Below are positions 44,702 through 53,288 of a stretch of 64,000 nucleotides of DNA, in pieces. The notes under the pieces were generated by a model. The model did no database searches. It was not told the origin of the DNA and worked only from the letters and a program-made list of their open reading frames with translations. The position numbers were made by a program, and so were the translations under genes. Position 1 is the first letter of the stretch, and each line of letters begins with the position of its first letter. This DNA is from Bacteroidales bacterium (GTDB lineage: Bacteria > Bacteroidota > Bacteroidia > Bacteroidales > P3). Location: the NCBI GenBank assembly GCA_031263015.1, contig JAISGN010000014.1:1-64000 (forward strand). The letters run 5' to 3'.

Positions 44702-45433
44702 ATGAAGAAACTGGCACTTTTTATTGCTTTAACGGCTTTAACATTCGGTATTAAGGCACAATCATTCCGTATAACAACAGCCGATGGAACGGAAATAGTA
44801 AATAACCACACTTTTATCCTCAATGCAGCCGACGGAGGCGTGCGAACAGAGTACATACACTTCACAAACATAACCTCAAACCCCATTTCGGTTAGAGTAC
44901 AGATTGAGAAGATTTCATTAGGACCAGATGCCGATATTTTTATGTGCTTTGCCGGCACTTGCTTAACAGATACCCTTGCGCCCGAAGCAAACACGGCTAC
45001 AATAGGAGCAGGAGAGGAATATACGGAATTTGATTTGCAATACACATACTCTACTATGAATATGTCGGAAGTAAAGGTTAATTTGTTGAATGCGGATGAT
45101 TTGAGCCTAATACAAAGTTTTACGATTTTTTATGCTCAAACCAACGGCTTGAATGATGCTATTGAAACGGCGAAACAGGCTTCTTTCAACATTTATCCTA
45201 ATCCTGCCGACAGCAAAGCAACGATTGCTTACAATCTTCCTTCGTCTTGCAGCAATGTAAGGCTGATTGTGAAAAATATGCTGGGCAAAGAGGTTGCAAA
45301 TATCAAACTTGACGGCAGCCGGAGCGGCAAAACAAGCATCAATACCTCATCCCTGCCTGTCGGAATTTACTTCTGTTCAATTGTATGCAATGAAGATGCG
45401 ATTGTAACGAAGAAGATGATTGTCAAACACTAA
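44702..45433 (+). CDS. Secreted protein with T9SS sorting domain
   Basis: The 243-residue protein has a signal peptide (MKKLALFIALTALTFGIKAQ), a beta-sandwich-like domain (about 20-145) of unknown function with one cysteine pair (MCFAGTC) and a C-terminal type A sorting domain (FNIYPNPADSKATIAYNLP, MLGKEVANIKL, LPVGIYFCSIV, KKMIVKH). It is expected to cross the inner membrane by Sec and the outer membrane by the type IX system. It is a one-gene unit with a consensus promoter and a terminator. Confidence 0.9.
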   Translation: MKKLALFIALTALTFGIKAQSFRITTADGTEIVNNHTFILNAADGGVRTEYIHFTNITSNPISVRVQIEKISLGPDADIFMCFAGTCLTDTLAPEANTATIGAGEEYTEFDLQYTYSTMNMSEVKVNLLNADDLSLIQSFTIFYAQTNGLNDAIETAKQASFNIYPNPADSKATIAYNLPSSCSNVRLIVKNMLGKEVANIKLDGSRSGKTSINTSSLPVGIYFCSIVCNEDAIVTKKMIVKH

Positions 45434-45457
45434 AATTAATATTTTTTTTCATAATAA

Positions 45458-45490
45458 GGCTGTTTCTTTCGTTGGAAATAGTCTTTTTTT
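45458..45490 (+). terminator. Rho-independent terminator made from a repeat core
   Basis: GGCTGTTTC pairs with GAAATAGTC using G-U pairs, followed by TTTTTTTATT. The left arm is the AAGGCTGTTTC core of the dispersed 21-bp family. Confidence 0.78.
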
Positions 45491-45498
45491 ATTACGTT

Positions 45499-46203
45499 AT
45501 GAACGCATTATCTCAACTAACCATAGAACAAAAGAAGGTTTATTACGGCGAATTGGCTAAACTATGCACCGAAAACCGCATATCGCTTTTTGAGAACATA
45601 GTAAAGCAACGCACAAAGCACCTTACAATAGTTTTAGAGAACATTTACCAGCCGCATAATGCGAGTGCCGTGCTGCGAACCGCCGATTGCCTGGGATTAA
45701 ACAGCGTTCATGTGATAGAAAACAGCAATAAGTATGAGATAAATCCTGATGTCGCTCTCGGTTCTTCAAAGTGGATTGATATTATACGCCACAATAAGGC
45801 TGATGAAAACACCAAACAATGTCTTCAAAGCCTGAAAGATGATGGTTATACCATAGTTGCCACCCTGCCAAGTGAGAAAAACGTGATGCTGGACGAGATA
45901 AACATAAATCAAAAGCTGGCAGTAGTCTTCGGAACGGAGCTAAAAGGGTTGTCGGATGTTGCGATTAGTGAAGCGGATGTTTATATGAAGATACCGATGT
46001 ATGGTTTTACGGAGAGTTTTAATATATCCGTGTCGGCTGCAATCACGATGTATTCTCTCGGAAGCCGCTTACGCCGTTCGGATGTCAGGTGGCAGATGAG
46101 TGAAGAGGAACAATTGGATACTCTTATCAAATGGGTGAAGCATACAATAAGGTATAACGACCGTGTGGAGAAGGAAATATTGCACAGATTGGGCTATGAG
46201 TAA
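45499..46203 (+). CDS. SpoU/TrmH family RNA 2'-O-methyltransferase
   Basis: The 234-residue SPOUT enzyme shows the three family motifs: IYQPHNASAVLRTADCLGL, VVFGTELKGLSDVAISEAD and YMKIPMYGFTESFNISVSAAITMYS. These match tRNA (Gm18) methyltransferase TrmH closely, including an N-terminal extension and a C-terminal basic tail. I start at 45499; an upstream TTG is possible. It is first of a run trmH, PorT-like, coaD and flavin reductase on the plus strand. Confidence 0.92.
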   Translation: MNALSQLTIEQKKVYYGELAKLCTENRISLFENIVKQRTKHLTIVLENIYQPHNASAVLRTADCLGLNSVHVIENSNKYEINPDVALGSSKWIDIIRHNKADENTKQCLQSLKDDGYTIVATLPSEKNVMLDEININQKLAVVFGTELKGLSDVAISEADVYMKIPMYGFTESFNISVSAAITMYSLGSRLRRSDVRWQMSEEEQLDTLIKWVKHTIRYNDRVEKEILHRLGYE

Positions 46204-46248
46204 AATAAAACGACAAAAAATGAGTTTTATATGCGGTATAAATATATT

Positions 46249-46989
46249 ATGAGTAAGAAAAAATATCTGCTTTCATTGTTTGCCGTTTTTATTATGGCTA
46301 TTCCGTCTGCCGAAGCCCAGTTATTTCAGGGTATGGTCAGCAGTGGGATAAATCTTTCGCAGGTTGAGGGCGATGAAGTGTCGGGTTTCTATCATTTAGG
46401 CTTCACAGGAGGCATTGGAGTTATGATGCCGTTGCAACCAAGCAAACTTACAGGGCGTTGGAGAGCCTCTATGGAGTTGCTTTACAGCCGAAGAGGAGCG
46501 TATGAGAAAAAAGGCGTAGGCGTAAAAGCCCCTTTCGGATATTCTCTCACCCTTCAATACGTTGATATTCCCGTTATGATACATTATAAAGACCCAAAAC
46601 TTGATTTGATGTTCGGTTTGGGATTGCAATATGGGCGTTTGTTTAAGGTAAATGAGCAATGGAGGCTACCGGAATCGCCTGGCGGAGATTGGGTACGTCC
46701 TTTGGATACGGCGAATGTACCTTCTTTCAACCGCAATGAACTTTCTATTGTTGCCGATGTTCGTTTCGGAATATGGAAAAGGCTCAAATGCAGTATCAGA
46801 TGGCAGTATGGATTGACGGCAAGCAGAAAAGGTATGACTTATTCCAACTCTAAAGCACCCGGAACGACCGCTTTCTATCAATGGAATAATGATTACAAAA
46901 ATCATTGGCTCACCTTGCGTCTTGTTTATGTCATTAACGAGCGTTCAACCAAACTAAAAGACCGCAATATTAACCGAAACCAATATTAA
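46249..46989 (+). CDS. PorT-like outer membrane beta-barrel protein
   Basis: The 246-residue protein has a signal peptide (ending PSAEAQ) and alternating beta strands typical of the small outer membrane barrels of the OMP_b-brl_2/PorT family: GMVSSGINLSQVEGDEVSGFYHLGF, ASMELLYSRRGAY, LQYVDIPVMIHY, MFGLGLQYGRLF and a final aromatic strand (WLTLRLVYVIN). PorT itself belongs to the type IX secretion system, but the family is broad. An ATG at 46231 would add six residues; the later ATG gives a better signal peptide. coaD starts 2 bp after the stop. Confidence 0.85.
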   Translation: MSKKKYLLSLFAVFIMAIPSAEAQLFQGMVSSGINLSQVEGDEVSGFYHLGFTGGIGVMMPLQPSKLTGRWRASMELLYSRRGAYEKKGVGVKAPFGYSLTLQYVDIPVMIHYKDPKLDLMFGLGLQYGRLFKVNEQWRLPESPGGDWVRPLDTANVPSFNRNELSIVADVRFGIWKRLKCSIRWQYGLTASRKGMTYSNSKAPGTTAFYQWNNDYKNHWLTLRLVYVINERSTKLKDRNINRNQY

Positions 46990-46991
46990 AG

Positions 46992-47468
46992 ATGGATAGA
47001 ATAGCATTGTTTCCAGGTTCCTTTGACCCAATAACAAAAGGGCATGAATCGGTTGTTCAAAGGGCGTTGCCGTTATTTGACAAAATCGTGGTGGCAATAG
47101 GTACTAACATCACAAAAGATTGTTTCTTCTCATTGGAACAGCGATTGCAGTGGGTTGAAAAGACGTTTGAATCTAATAAAAGCAAGATTGAAATCACTTC
47201 TTTTGACACTTTAACCATTGAATATTGCCGTTTAATCGGAGCAAAGTATATTTTGCGCGGACTAAGAAACCAAATAGATTTCCAATACGAAAGTAATATT
47301 GCACGCATCAATCAAGAACTCCATCCGGAAGTTGAAACTGTTTTCCTCTTAACAAAGCCCGAAGATGCCGTTATCAGTTCTTCTTTTGTCAAAGAGATAT
47401 TAAATTTCGGCGGAGACGCAAGTCGTTTTGTTCCTACGGCAATTGCGGCGGATATAATCAAGAAATAA
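46992..47468 (+). CDS. coaD: Phosphopantetheine adenylyltransferase
   Basis: CoaD makes dephospho-CoA from 4'-phosphopantetheine and ATP. The 158-residue protein has the nucleotidyltransferase motif ALFPGSFDPITKGHESVVQRAL, the RGLRNQIDFQYE segment and the ISSSFVKEI motif. Length is typical. It is tightly packed: 2 bp after the barrel protein and 5 bp before the flavin reductase. Confidence 0.97.
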   Translation: MDRIALFPGSFDPITKGHESVVQRALPLFDKIVVAIGTNITKDCFFSLEQRLQWVEKTFESNKSKIEITSFDTLTIEYCRLIGAKYILRGLRNQIDFQYESNIARINQELHPEVETVFLLTKPEDAVISSSFVKEILNFGGDASRFVPTAIAADIIKK

Positions 47469-47473
47469 ACAAT

Positions 47474-48070
47474 ATGAGTAAGATTCCATTCAAAGCAGGT
47501 ACTATGTTGTATCCCCTACCCGCCGTTATGGTGAGTTGCGGGCAAACAATAGACGAATACAATATAATAACGGTGGCATGGGTCGGCACTTTGGCTTCCG
47601 AACCGCCTATGTGCTACGTATCAATCCGCAAAAGCCGACACTCTCATAAGATTATATCGCAATCAAAGTGCTTTGTAATCAATTTAACCACCGAATCGCT
47701 GGCACGGGAAACCGATTGGTGCGGCGTAAAGAGCGGAAGGCAGCACAATAAGTTCGTAGAAATGAACTTAACGCCCGTAAAAGCACCCCATATTCAAGCT
47801 CCGATGATAGATGAAAGCCCTTTGTGCATAGAATGTGAGGTTGTAGAGGTCAAAGAGTTGGGTTCGCACGATTGTTTCATTGCAAGAGTGGTCGGAATCA
47901 ATGCCGAAGAGCGATATATTGACGCAAAAACGGGCGAATTTGACCTTGAAAAAGCGGGATTGCTTGCTTATGCTCACGGCAAATACTATTCGCTCGGCAG
48001 CAAATTAGGTTTCTTCGGCTTCTCGGTTCAAAAGAAAACAGCCAAAAGACAAAACAAGAAAAAGAATTAA
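47474..48070 (+). CDS. Flavin reductase family protein
   Basis: The 198-residue protein has the split-barrel FMN-binding fold: PLPAVMVSCGQTIDEYNIITVAWVGTLASEPPMCYVSIRKSRHSHKII, then FVINLTTESLARETDWCGVKSG and ECEVVEVKELGSHDCFIARVVGI. Members bind FMN and reduce flavins or act as small flavoproteins; the partner is unknown. The C-terminal tail is very basic (KKTAKRQNKKKN). Last gene of the trmH-coaD run. Confidence 0.9.
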   Translation: MSKIPFKAGTMLYPLPAVMVSCGQTIDEYNIITVAWVGTLASEPPMCYVSIRKSRHSHKIISQSKCFVINLTTESLARETDWCGVKSGRQHNKFVEMNLTPVKAPHIQAPMIDESPLCIECEVVEVKELGSHDCFIARVVGINAEERYIDAKTGEFDLEKAGLLAYAHGKYYSLGSKLGFFGFSVQKKTAKRQNKKKN

Positions 48071-48074
48071 GGTT

Positions 48075-49004
48075 TCATCGTCCCAAAGCGGCGTCTATCT
48101 CCTGCCGAAGTTGATTTGCACGCTCCTGATGCTGCTTATATTCAAGCGAATCAGCGTATAACGGGCGATGATTCAGCATTGCATACAATTTTTCGCACTT
48201 TCGGCACAAATCCTGTGTGCTTCGGTCAAAATAAGTTGCCGCAAACTTCTCCCAAATCACCGCAATAGCCAAATTATTAGGATGCAATAAATCTTCGGAA
48301 TAAAACCTGTAATCACGCAACTGGTCAAAAACTATCTCATAAGCAGGGAAGTAATCCGCCGAAAGAGATTTCACCGCCTCATTAACTGCTAAATGCAGAG
48401 CGGACTTGCTTAACAGATTATCGCGATAGCCTTCCTTATGCCGCACAGGGCTAACGGTGAAAATTATCTCGCATTTGCATATCGTTTTCAGTTGTTTCAC
48501 AGCATCGGAAAGGGCTTTAACAATTTCGGAAACAGACATCATACGGCGGGAGATAAGTTTTGAATCAATCTTATGGCAATTCGCCATCACCTTGCCAAGA
48601 GGCGTGTAAGTATAAAGCCAAGCCGTGCCGAGAGTGATAACGATTATCGTATTGTTATCAAGGAATTTGCGAGCATTATCACGTCTTAACGCCGCATTAT
48701 CAAGCACCTCTTTTTTAGAATAGCCGAAAACATCGCCATGACAAGAGATTAGTTTAAAGATATCGCCGTTTTGTATCACGTCCTCTTCACAAAAATCTCT
48801 TAATCCGCTGATATATAGCAACGATTCGGCGATGGAATGCGGATTAAACATCGTTCCGAACGGATTAATCAACGTTTCAAAACCGCCGCAAGCCAGTTTC
48901 TCGCCGATATTCTGCGAAAAGCACGACCCAAGCAGCAGAAAGCGATTTTTATGACTAAGGTTCAACGCCGATTTCTCAACATTTACTTCCGTGATAAGTT
49001 TCAT
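48075..49004 (-). CDS. GSCFA domain protein
   Basis: The 309-residue protein has the hallmark LLLGSCFSQNIGEKL at the start of the GSCFA domain (PF08885 type), then NPFGTMFNPHSIAESL, ITLGTAWLYTY, TVSPVRHKEGYRDNLLSKSALHLAV and YEIVFDQLRDYRFYSEDLLHPNNLAI. The domain has a SGNH-hydrolase-like plan; activity is unproven. The frame runs 46 codons further upstream through the 21-bp array; the promoter at 49028-49059 shows that the start is the ATG at 49004. Confidence 0.88.
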   Translation of the reverse strand: MKLITEVNVEKSALNLSHKNRFLLLGSCFSQNIGEKLACGGFETLINPFGTMFNPHSIAESLLYISGLRDFCEEDVIQNGDIFKLISCHGDVFGYSKKEVLDNAALRRDNARKFLDNNTIIVITLGTAWLYTYTPLGKVMANCHKIDSKLISRRMMSVSEIVKALSDAVKQLKTICKCEIIFTVSPVRHKEGYRDNLLSKSALHLAVNEAVKSLSADYFPAYEIVFDQLRDYRFYSEDLLHPNNLAIAVIWEKFAATYFDRSTQDLCRKCEKLYAMLNHRPLYADSLEYKQHQERANQLRQEIDAALGR

Positions 49005-49027
49005 TATTTGTTTGTTTTTAGGTTTTA

Positions 49028-49059
49028 CAAAAATAAACAATCTTTTTATTTTACTCAAA
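49028..49059 (-). promoter_or_regulatory. Bacteroidetes promoter of the GSCFA gene
   Basis: TTTG (49056-49059) and TATTTTTG (49028-49035) are 20 bp apart on the minus strand. Confidence 0.77.
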
Positions 49060-49071
49060 GTTCGCATCCGT

Positions 49072-49155
49072 AAAATGAAACGCTGTTTGGTTAAAATGAA
49101 ACAGCCTTTTGTGCGAATGAAACAGCGTTTTATTTTTCTCAAACAGCCTTTCGTG
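49072..49155. repeat. 21-bp tandem array, AAACAGCCTTT family (4 units)
   Basis: Units at 49072, 49093, 49114 and 49135 carry AAACGCTGTTTG, AAACAGCCTTTT, AAACAGCGTTTT and AAACAGCCTTTC. The array sits between two divergent promoters (GSCFA and Sel1). Confidence 0.92.
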
Positions 49156-49187
49156 GAAGCATTGAGCCGTAATTGAAAAAAAAATCT

Positions 49188-49195
49188 TACTTTTG
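49188..49195 (+). promoter_or_regulatory. -7 box of the Sel1-Sel1-phosphomutase operon
   Basis: TACTTTTG, 21 bp upstream of the ATG at 49216. Confidence 0.62.
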
Positions 49196-49215
49196 TACCA
49201 TAAAATCAGAATAAA

Positions 49216-49794
49216 ATGAAAACGAAACTTTTGTTTGTTTTATCCTTCGTGCTAATGCAGTCAGCCTTTTCTCAAACCTTTGTCAGGGAAGCGGAAAACG
49301 GCGATGCGGATGCTCAATATCGGTTGGGCAAGATGTACGAAAGAGCCGACAGAATGTCCAAAGACATAAAAAGAGCGATATATTGGTATGAAAAAGCCGC
49401 TGTTCAAAATCAACCGGAGGCTATTATGGCGTTGGCAGAGCTTTATTACTACGGCACGGAAGTTGAGAAGAGCAACACCAAAGCCTTGAAATATTTTCGG
49501 CTTGCAGCGGAAAACCAAAATTATGAGGCGTATTATTGTCTCGGACAGATGTATTGCAGTGGCGTTGGCGTGAATCAGGATTTGAAACAGGGCTTTCAAT
49601 ACTATAAAACAGCAGCCGACAAAGGTATGTTGGCAAAAGCCCAGTTTATTGTAGGCAAAATGCTTTATGAAGGCGAAGGTGTGCCTAAGGATGTGGCGAT
49701 GGGCATCAATTATATTAAGTTAGCGTTCTCCAATGGCTACCCTACGGCGATGGAATATTGGAAAAACAATAAATTATGGGAGTATGAAGAGTAG
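49216..49794 (+). CDS. Sel1-repeat protein, exported
   Basis: The 192-residue protein has a signal peptide (ending AFSQ) and four Sel1-like repeats of about 36 residues, each with A-x-x-x-L-G-x-(M/L)-Y and (A/G)-(I/F)-x-Y-(Y/F)-(E/K)-x-A (YRLGKMYERADRMSKDIKRAIYWYEKAA and so on). Sel1 repeats bind other proteins, often in the periplasm. Its stop overlaps the start of the next Sel1 gene by 11 bp; the two are probably a duplicated, co-translated pair. Confidence 0.9.
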   Translation: MKTKLLFVLSFVLMQSAFSQTFVREAENGDADAQYRLGKMYERADRMSKDIKRAIYWYEKAAVQNQPEAIMALAELYYYGTEVEKSNTKALKYFRLAAENQNYEAYYCLGQMYCSGVGVNQDLKQGFQYYKTAADKGMLAKAQFIVGKMLYEGEGVPKDVAMGINYIKLAFSNGYPTAMEYWKNNKLWEYEE

Positions 49795-50542
49795 AATCTT
49801 TGCTTTGGTAGCAGTTTTGTGTCTTTCCCTTGCAGCGAATGCTCAAAATTATGAACGCAAAGCAAAAAGCGGAAATGTGCAAGCCCAGTTTGCGCTGGCA
49901 AATCAGTATTATAGCGGCATCGGAAGGCTGCAAGATTACAAGCAGGCTTTTGTTTGGTTTGAGAAAGCGGCAAAAGGCGGCAATGTTGATGCGATGTACA
50001 GCGTTGCAACAATGTATGAGGATGCCAAAGGCACAAAAGAAAATATTAGAGAGGCGTTTAATTATTATCTTAAAGCGGCTGAGCGCGGCAATCACTCCTC
50101 TCAATTAAAGGTAGCCAATATGTTTGAAAGCGGAAGGGGATGTGTGAAGAGCGATGCAAGGGCTTATCTCTGGTATAGGGTGTGTGCCGAACGCGGAGAC
50201 TTGCTTTCCTGCCGCAAATTGGGCGATTACTATGCTCAAGGCAACGTTGTGGGCAAGGATCACGCCGAAGCAAAGTTTTGGTATGAGAAAACAATTGATG
50301 AATTTAAGGTTTTGATTCAAAGCAAACTTCCTTTGGATGAAGCCAATGCCGACAAGATTGCATCGGAAGCAATAAATGAAGTTATTATAGCAATGAATAA
50401 TCTTGCCGAAATCTACACTGCCGACCAGGGAATAGCACCTGATGCCGACAAAGCCAAAGAACTAAAAGATGAAGCAAAGAAATTGCAGGACGCAAAAGGC
50501 AATGTATTAAAATTTATTCAAGAAACAAGAAAATCAAAGTAA
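49784..50542 (+). CDS. Sel1-repeat protein, exported (paralog)
   Basis: The 252-residue protein has a signal peptide (MKSRIFALVAVLCLSLAANAQ), then Sel1 repeats (FALANQYYSGIGRLQDYKQAFVWFEKAAKGGN, MYSVATMYEDAKGTKENIREAFNYYLKAAERGN, LWYRVCAERGD, LGDYYAQGN) and a helical C-terminus with Lys and Asp (ADKAKELKDEAKKLQDAKG). The frame is open 17 codons further up, but the signal peptide sets the ATG at 49784. The phosphohexomutase gene starts 5 bp after the stop. Confidence 0.9.
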   Translation: MKSRIFALVAVLCLSLAANAQNYERKAKSGNVQAQFALANQYYSGIGRLQDYKQAFVWFEKAAKGGNVDAMYSVATMYEDAKGTKENIREAFNYYLKAAERGNHSSQLKVANMFESGRGCVKSDARAYLWYRVCAERGDLLSCRKLGDYYAQGNVVGKDHAEAKFWYEKTIDEFKVLIQSKLPLDEANADKIASEAINEVIIAMNNLAEIYTADQGIAPDADKAKELKDEAKKLQDAKGNVLKFIQETRKSK

Positions 50543-50547
50543 CGATT

Positions 50548-52251
50548 ATGGCAACAATAGACCCTGCTGCTTTGGCGAATGCTCAAAAGTGGCTGTTGAT
50601 GCATATAGACAGCGAAACGAAAGCCTATATTGAGAAACTCAAAGCAGATAATATTGACGAATTCAATGATTCCTTTTATCAGAGTCTTGAATTCGGCACC
50701 GGCGGATTAAGAGGCGTTATGGGCATAGGCACTAACAGAATGAACAAATATAATGTGGCGATGGCAACACAAGGTTTTGCCAACTACATACAGGCAAACA
50801 ATGCAGGCAAACAATGCAAGGTCGTCATATCTTTTGATTGCCGCAACCATAGTCGTGAGTTTGCCGACATTACTGCCAAGGTTTTCGCCGCTAATGGCTT
50901 CAAAGTATATCTTTTTGCTTCACTTCGTCCCACTCCTGTGCTGTCTTTTGCGGTCAGAGAGTTGGGATGCGACGGCGGAGTGATGGTTACGGCGTCTCAT
51001 AATCCCAAAGAATACAACGGATATAAAGCATACTGGTCGGACGGAGGTCAATTGGTGGCGCCGCACGATACAAACGTTATAGCCGAAGTAAATAAGATTA
51101 CCGACATATCGCAGGTTAAAACTCAGCAAACGAACGATAACATCACACTATTGCACGAAGACTTTGACGATATTTACTTACGGCACGTTATGGCTTTGAG
51201 TCTGTCGCCGCAAGCCATACAACAGCATCACGATTTGAAGATTGTCTATACTCCTTTGCACGGAACAGGCGGACAAATCATACCAAAGGCGTTGCGAATG
51301 TTCGGTTTCACTAACGTAAATCCCGTTCCGGAGCAATTAGAGCCTGACGGAAACTTCCCAACCACTGCTTCGCCCAATCCGGAGGAGCATTCGGCATTGG
51401 ATTTAGGCTTAAAGATGGCAATGAAACTTGATGCCGACATATTATTAGCAACAGACCCCGACGCCGATAGAGAAGCCCTCGCCATAAAAGACCACAATAA
51501 CCAGTGGATACTGCTTAACGGCAATCAGACTGCTTCTCTTATCACCTTCTATCTTCTTTCCCAATGGCAGAAACAAGGCAAAATCAACGGCAAACAATAC
51601 ATTGTTTCCACAGTCGTTTCTTCCGAATTGATTAAACGCATAGCAGCCGATTTTAAAGTCAAGTGTTACGAAGTTCTTACGGGCTTTAAATTTATTGCGG
51701 ACAAGATTCATTCTCTTGAAGGCAAGGAAGAATACATCGGAGGCGGCGAAGAGAGTTACGGATACCTCATTAGCGATTTTGTAAGGGACAAAGACTCCGT
51801 TTCAGCCTGCTGTATAATCGCCGAAATTGCGGCTTGGGCGGCATCAAACGGCAAAACAATTTACGATATCCTCATTGAAATCTATCAAAACTACGGTTTC
51901 TTCCACGAAAGTCTGCTTTCCATCGTCAGAAAAGGCAAGTCAGGGCAGGAAGAGATTGCTTCCATAATGCGAAAGTTCAGAGAAAATCCGCCGACCCACC
52001 TTTTGGGACAACGAATTGTGAAAAGCGTGGATTATCTTAACTCTTCGGCAACAGGACTTCCCGTTTCAAACGTTTTACAGTGGTTTTTGGAAGACGGAAC
52101 AAAGATTTCAATGCGACCAAGCGGCACAGAACCGAAAGTAAAGTTCTATTTCGGAGTGGCATCCGTCCTTTCGGACGCCCAAAGCCTGCATTGCGAGGAA
52201 CAAAAAGCCGAAAGCAAAATCCAAGACATCCAAAAAGAATTATCTTTATAA
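50548..52251 (+). CDS. Phosphoglucomutase/phosphomannomutase family protein
   Basis: The 567-residue enzyme of the alpha-D-phosphohexomutase family has all four domain loops: FGTGGLRGVMGIGTNRMN, the phosphoserine loop VTASHNPKEYNGYK, the metal loop ATDPDADREALAI and the phosphate loop MRPSGTEPKVKFYF; the sugar loop GGGEESYGYL is also seen. The length fits the PgcA/PGM2-like branch that interconverts glucose 1- and 6-phosphate or acts on phosphopentoses. It is the last gene of the operon with the two Sel1 genes and ends at a strong terminator. Confidence 0.94.
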   Translation: MATIDPAALANAQKWLLMHIDSETKAYIEKLKADNIDEFNDSFYQSLEFGTGGLRGVMGIGTNRMNKYNVAMATQGFANYIQANNAGKQCKVVISFDCRNHSREFADITAKVFAANGFKVYLFASLRPTPVLSFAVRELGCDGGVMVTASHNPKEYNGYKAYWSDGGQLVAPHDTNVIAEVNKITDISQVKTQQTNDNITLLHEDFDDIYLRHVMALSLSPQAIQQHHDLKIVYTPLHGTGGQIIPKALRMFGFTNVNPVPEQLEPDGNFPTTASPNPEEHSALDLGLKMAMKLDADILLATDPDADREALAIKDHNNQWILLNGNQTASLITFYLLSQWQKQGKINGKQYIVSTVVSSELIKRIAADFKVKCYEVLTGFKFIADKIHSLEGKEEYIGGGEESYGYLISDFVRDKDSVSACCIIAEIAAWAASNGKTIYDILIEIYQNYGFFHESLLSIVRKGKSGQEEIASIMRKFRENPPTHLLGQRIVKSVDYLNSSATGLPVSNVLQWFLEDGTKISMRPSGTEPKVKFYFGVASVLSDAQSLHCEEQKAESKIQDIQKELSL

Positions 52252-52288
52252 GGGTTACATAATTTTTTTTTTAGTTTTTCATTTTTTT

Positions 52289-52313
52289 AAGCCCGTTTCG
52301 GCGGGCTTTTTTC
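52289..52313 (+). terminator. Rho-independent terminator of the Sel1-phosphomutase operon
   Basis: AAGCCCG and CGGGCTT pair perfectly around TTTCGG, followed by TTTTTTC. Only the plus direction has a T tail. Confidence 0.92.
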
Positions 52314-52320
52314 TTATTCC

Positions 52321-53175
52321 CTACTTGCCGAACTCGGCATCAGAGTCGTCTTTCAGGCGATAAACATATTCTTTTACTGCCGCAGCCCATTGTTTGGGCG
52401 ATTGCGTGTGGTCAAAAGTTTGATACGGGATAGCCTTGCCAACGACTATGTGAATGGTCTTTCCTCTCTGCAGAAACATCTCTCGCGGCAGGAGTATCAA
52501 TTCAAGATTAAACTTCATAAACGCCTTTCTTATCTTGGCAAAACGATAGAAGAAATTAGTGTTTCTTGCATCTACGTAAATCGGAATCAGGTCTCGTCGG
52601 TACTCTATGCTCTTTTTGATAAACGTAGGCTTCCATTCCAAATCGCAAATGACCTTATTAGCCGATTTACGTGAGCACATACCGGCAGGAAAGTAGATTA
52701 GGGCGGCATCGGAGGCGAAAGCATCGTTGAGTTTGCCGTGATTGTCGCTGTTTTTGCCGTAAAGATTGACCGGAACGAAGACTTCCCTGAACTGAGGCAA
52801 AGCACAAAGGACATCATTGACGGGAAAGAGCACATCCTTACGCCGTTTGCCCACCTCACTGATAAGAGCCAGTCCGTCGGCACCTCCAAGCGGATGATTG
52901 GCAACAAGCAAGCAGCGACCCGAAGCAGGAATCCTCTCCTTGTTATCAACGATGATTGTCGCCTTAAACTCATCCTCTATCACCTTTGTTGCGAAAGCCG
53001 TCCCGCTAACGTCTCTGTATTTATATATAATGGCGTTTATCTCGTCCAAATGTATGAGCCGCTTAAACCATTTCATCACAAAACGGGGTATTAACCGCAA
53101 AGCATTCCTGTTTTTCGCCGCCAGAACCCTTTCAAGGCTTATAAACCTTTCCGTTATCACTTGTTTCTCTTTCAC
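52321..53175 (-). CDS. Lysophospholipid acyltransferase family protein
   Basis: The 284-residue protein has the PlsC-type HX4D site in LLVANHPLGGADGLAL, then LFPVNDVLCALPQFREVFVPVN and YFPAGMCSRKS (the usual FPEG block). These resemble the acyltransferases linked with ornithine lipid or hemolysin-like proteins in Bacteroidetes. No membrane helix is obvious, so it is probably peripheral. It is transcribed against the phosphohexomutase operon, with stop codons 70 bp apart. Confidence 0.88.
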   Translation of the reverse strand: MKEKQVITERFISLERVLAAKNRNALRLIPRFVMKWFKRLIHLDEINAIIYKYRDVSGTAFATKVIEDEFKATIIVDNKERIPASGRCLLVANHPLGGADGLALISEVGKRRKDVLFPVNDVLCALPQFREVFVPVNLYGKNSDNHGKLNDAFASDAALIYFPAGMCSRKSANKVICDLEWKPTFIKKSIEYRRDLIPIYVDARNTNFFYRFAKIRKAFMKFNLELILLPREMFLQRGKTIHIVVGKAIPYQTFDHTQSPKQWAAAVKEYVYRLKDDSDAEFGK

Positions 53176-53237
53176 CTAACCTGCATTTATTTTTTCAAAA
53201 AGTGCTTATACGCTTACACTCTTTGCTTTTGAGCCTG

Positions 53238-53245
53238 CAAAAGTA
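53238..53245 (-). promoter_or_regulatory. -7 box of the acyltransferase gene
   Basis: TACTTTTG on the minus strand, 62 bp upstream of the ATG. No TTTG partner seen. Confidence 0.5.
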
Positions 53246-53288
53246 AGAAAAAATACGCTCATACCTCATTTGCCGCCAACATTCCTTA

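Noticed and set aside
49005..49142. 46-codon N-terminal extension of the GSCFA protein
   Set aside because: It lies upstream of, and across, a consensus promoter (49028-49059) and translates array units.
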